A stretch of 5,059 nucleotides of DNA from SIG603 sp964369225 (lineage in GTDB: Bacteria; Bacillota; Clostridia; Oscillospirales; Acutalibacteraceae), in the NCBI GenBank assembly GCA_964369225.1, contig CAYJER010000077.1, positions 1 to 5,059 on the forward strand, written 5' to 3'. The notes under the pieces are model-generated. The model searched no databases and was not told the DNA's origin. It saw only the letters and a program-made list of their open reading frames with translations. The first letter of the stretch is position 1. Each line of letters begins with the position of its first letter. The position numbers were made by a program, and so were the translations under genes. Of this stretch, positions 5,031 to 5,059 are shown piece after piece.

Positions 5031-5059
5031 GTCCGACACCAGGATTAGGAATCCTGTGC
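5007..5059 (-). tRNA. tRNA-Arg (CCT anticodon), 3' part; 5' end beyond window
   Basis: On the minus strand the sequence gives the anticodon arm CAGGA-TTCCTAA-TCCTG, with anticodon CCT (plus-strand 5047-5049), which reads AGG. A five-base variable loop follows, then the T arm GGACG-TTCGAGT-CGTCT, the acceptor strand CGGGGGC, discriminator A (5010) and an encoded CCA (5007-5009). The acceptor 5' strand and most of the D arm are cut off by the window edge. All visible stems pair, with one G-U in the T stem, so the gene looks functional despite the insertion. It is the likely integration target. Confidence 0.93.

Overview
The window is one end of an integrative mobilizable element (IME) inserted at the 3' end of a tRNA-Arg(CCT) gene. 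The host is probably a bacterium of moderate to low GC. The relaxase, its partner and the transfer origin all resemble the IncP/RP4 TraI-TraJ-oriT set, and the tRNA encodes its own CCA end; both fit a proteobacterial host, but I cannot name the species. TGA ends three separate genes and TGG encodes Trp, so the standard code applies.

Layout, left to right. Positions 1-177 are AT-rich and hold no gene I can support. Positions 178-450 (-) encode a small XRE-type repressor. Positions 451-862 are a divergent control region, with promoter-like signals for the repressor (-) and for a rightward transcript. That transcript seems to begin with a 28-codon open frame (673-759) ahead of a class I SAM-dependent methyltransferase (863-1549, +), which is the only obvious cargo gene. 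Convergent to it, with a gap of only 13 bp, is the mobilization operon on the minus strand: relaxase (1563-3296), translationally coupled by an ATGA overlap to a MobC/TraJ-like accessory protein (3293-3613). Upstream of mobC lies a well-defined oriT (about 3665-3747) with an RP4-type nick motif inside a long, nearly symmetric inverted repeat. A tyrosine recombinase follows (3752-4840, -). It has a full catalytic set but is split by one in-frame TGA at 4553-4555. Its promoter region carries two 24-bp imperfect direct repeats, and the tRNA-Arg lies beyond, running off the right edge.

How the parts fit: the integrase would insert the element at the tRNA, MobC and the relaxase would nick oriT and pilot one strand, and a conjugative helper would have to supply the coupling protein and mating channel, since neither is in this window. 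The XRE protein probably controls the element. The methyltransferase probably serves the host. Its AT-rich codon use looks different from the mobilization genes, suggesting separate acquisition. The second tRNA-derived attachment repeat is not visible, so the element most likely continues to the left.

Most worth following up: the stop codon inside the integrase, the mirrored nick motif in oriT, the possible leader-peptide control of the methyltransferase, and a perfect 12-bp terminator-like hairpin inside a conserved relaxase motif.
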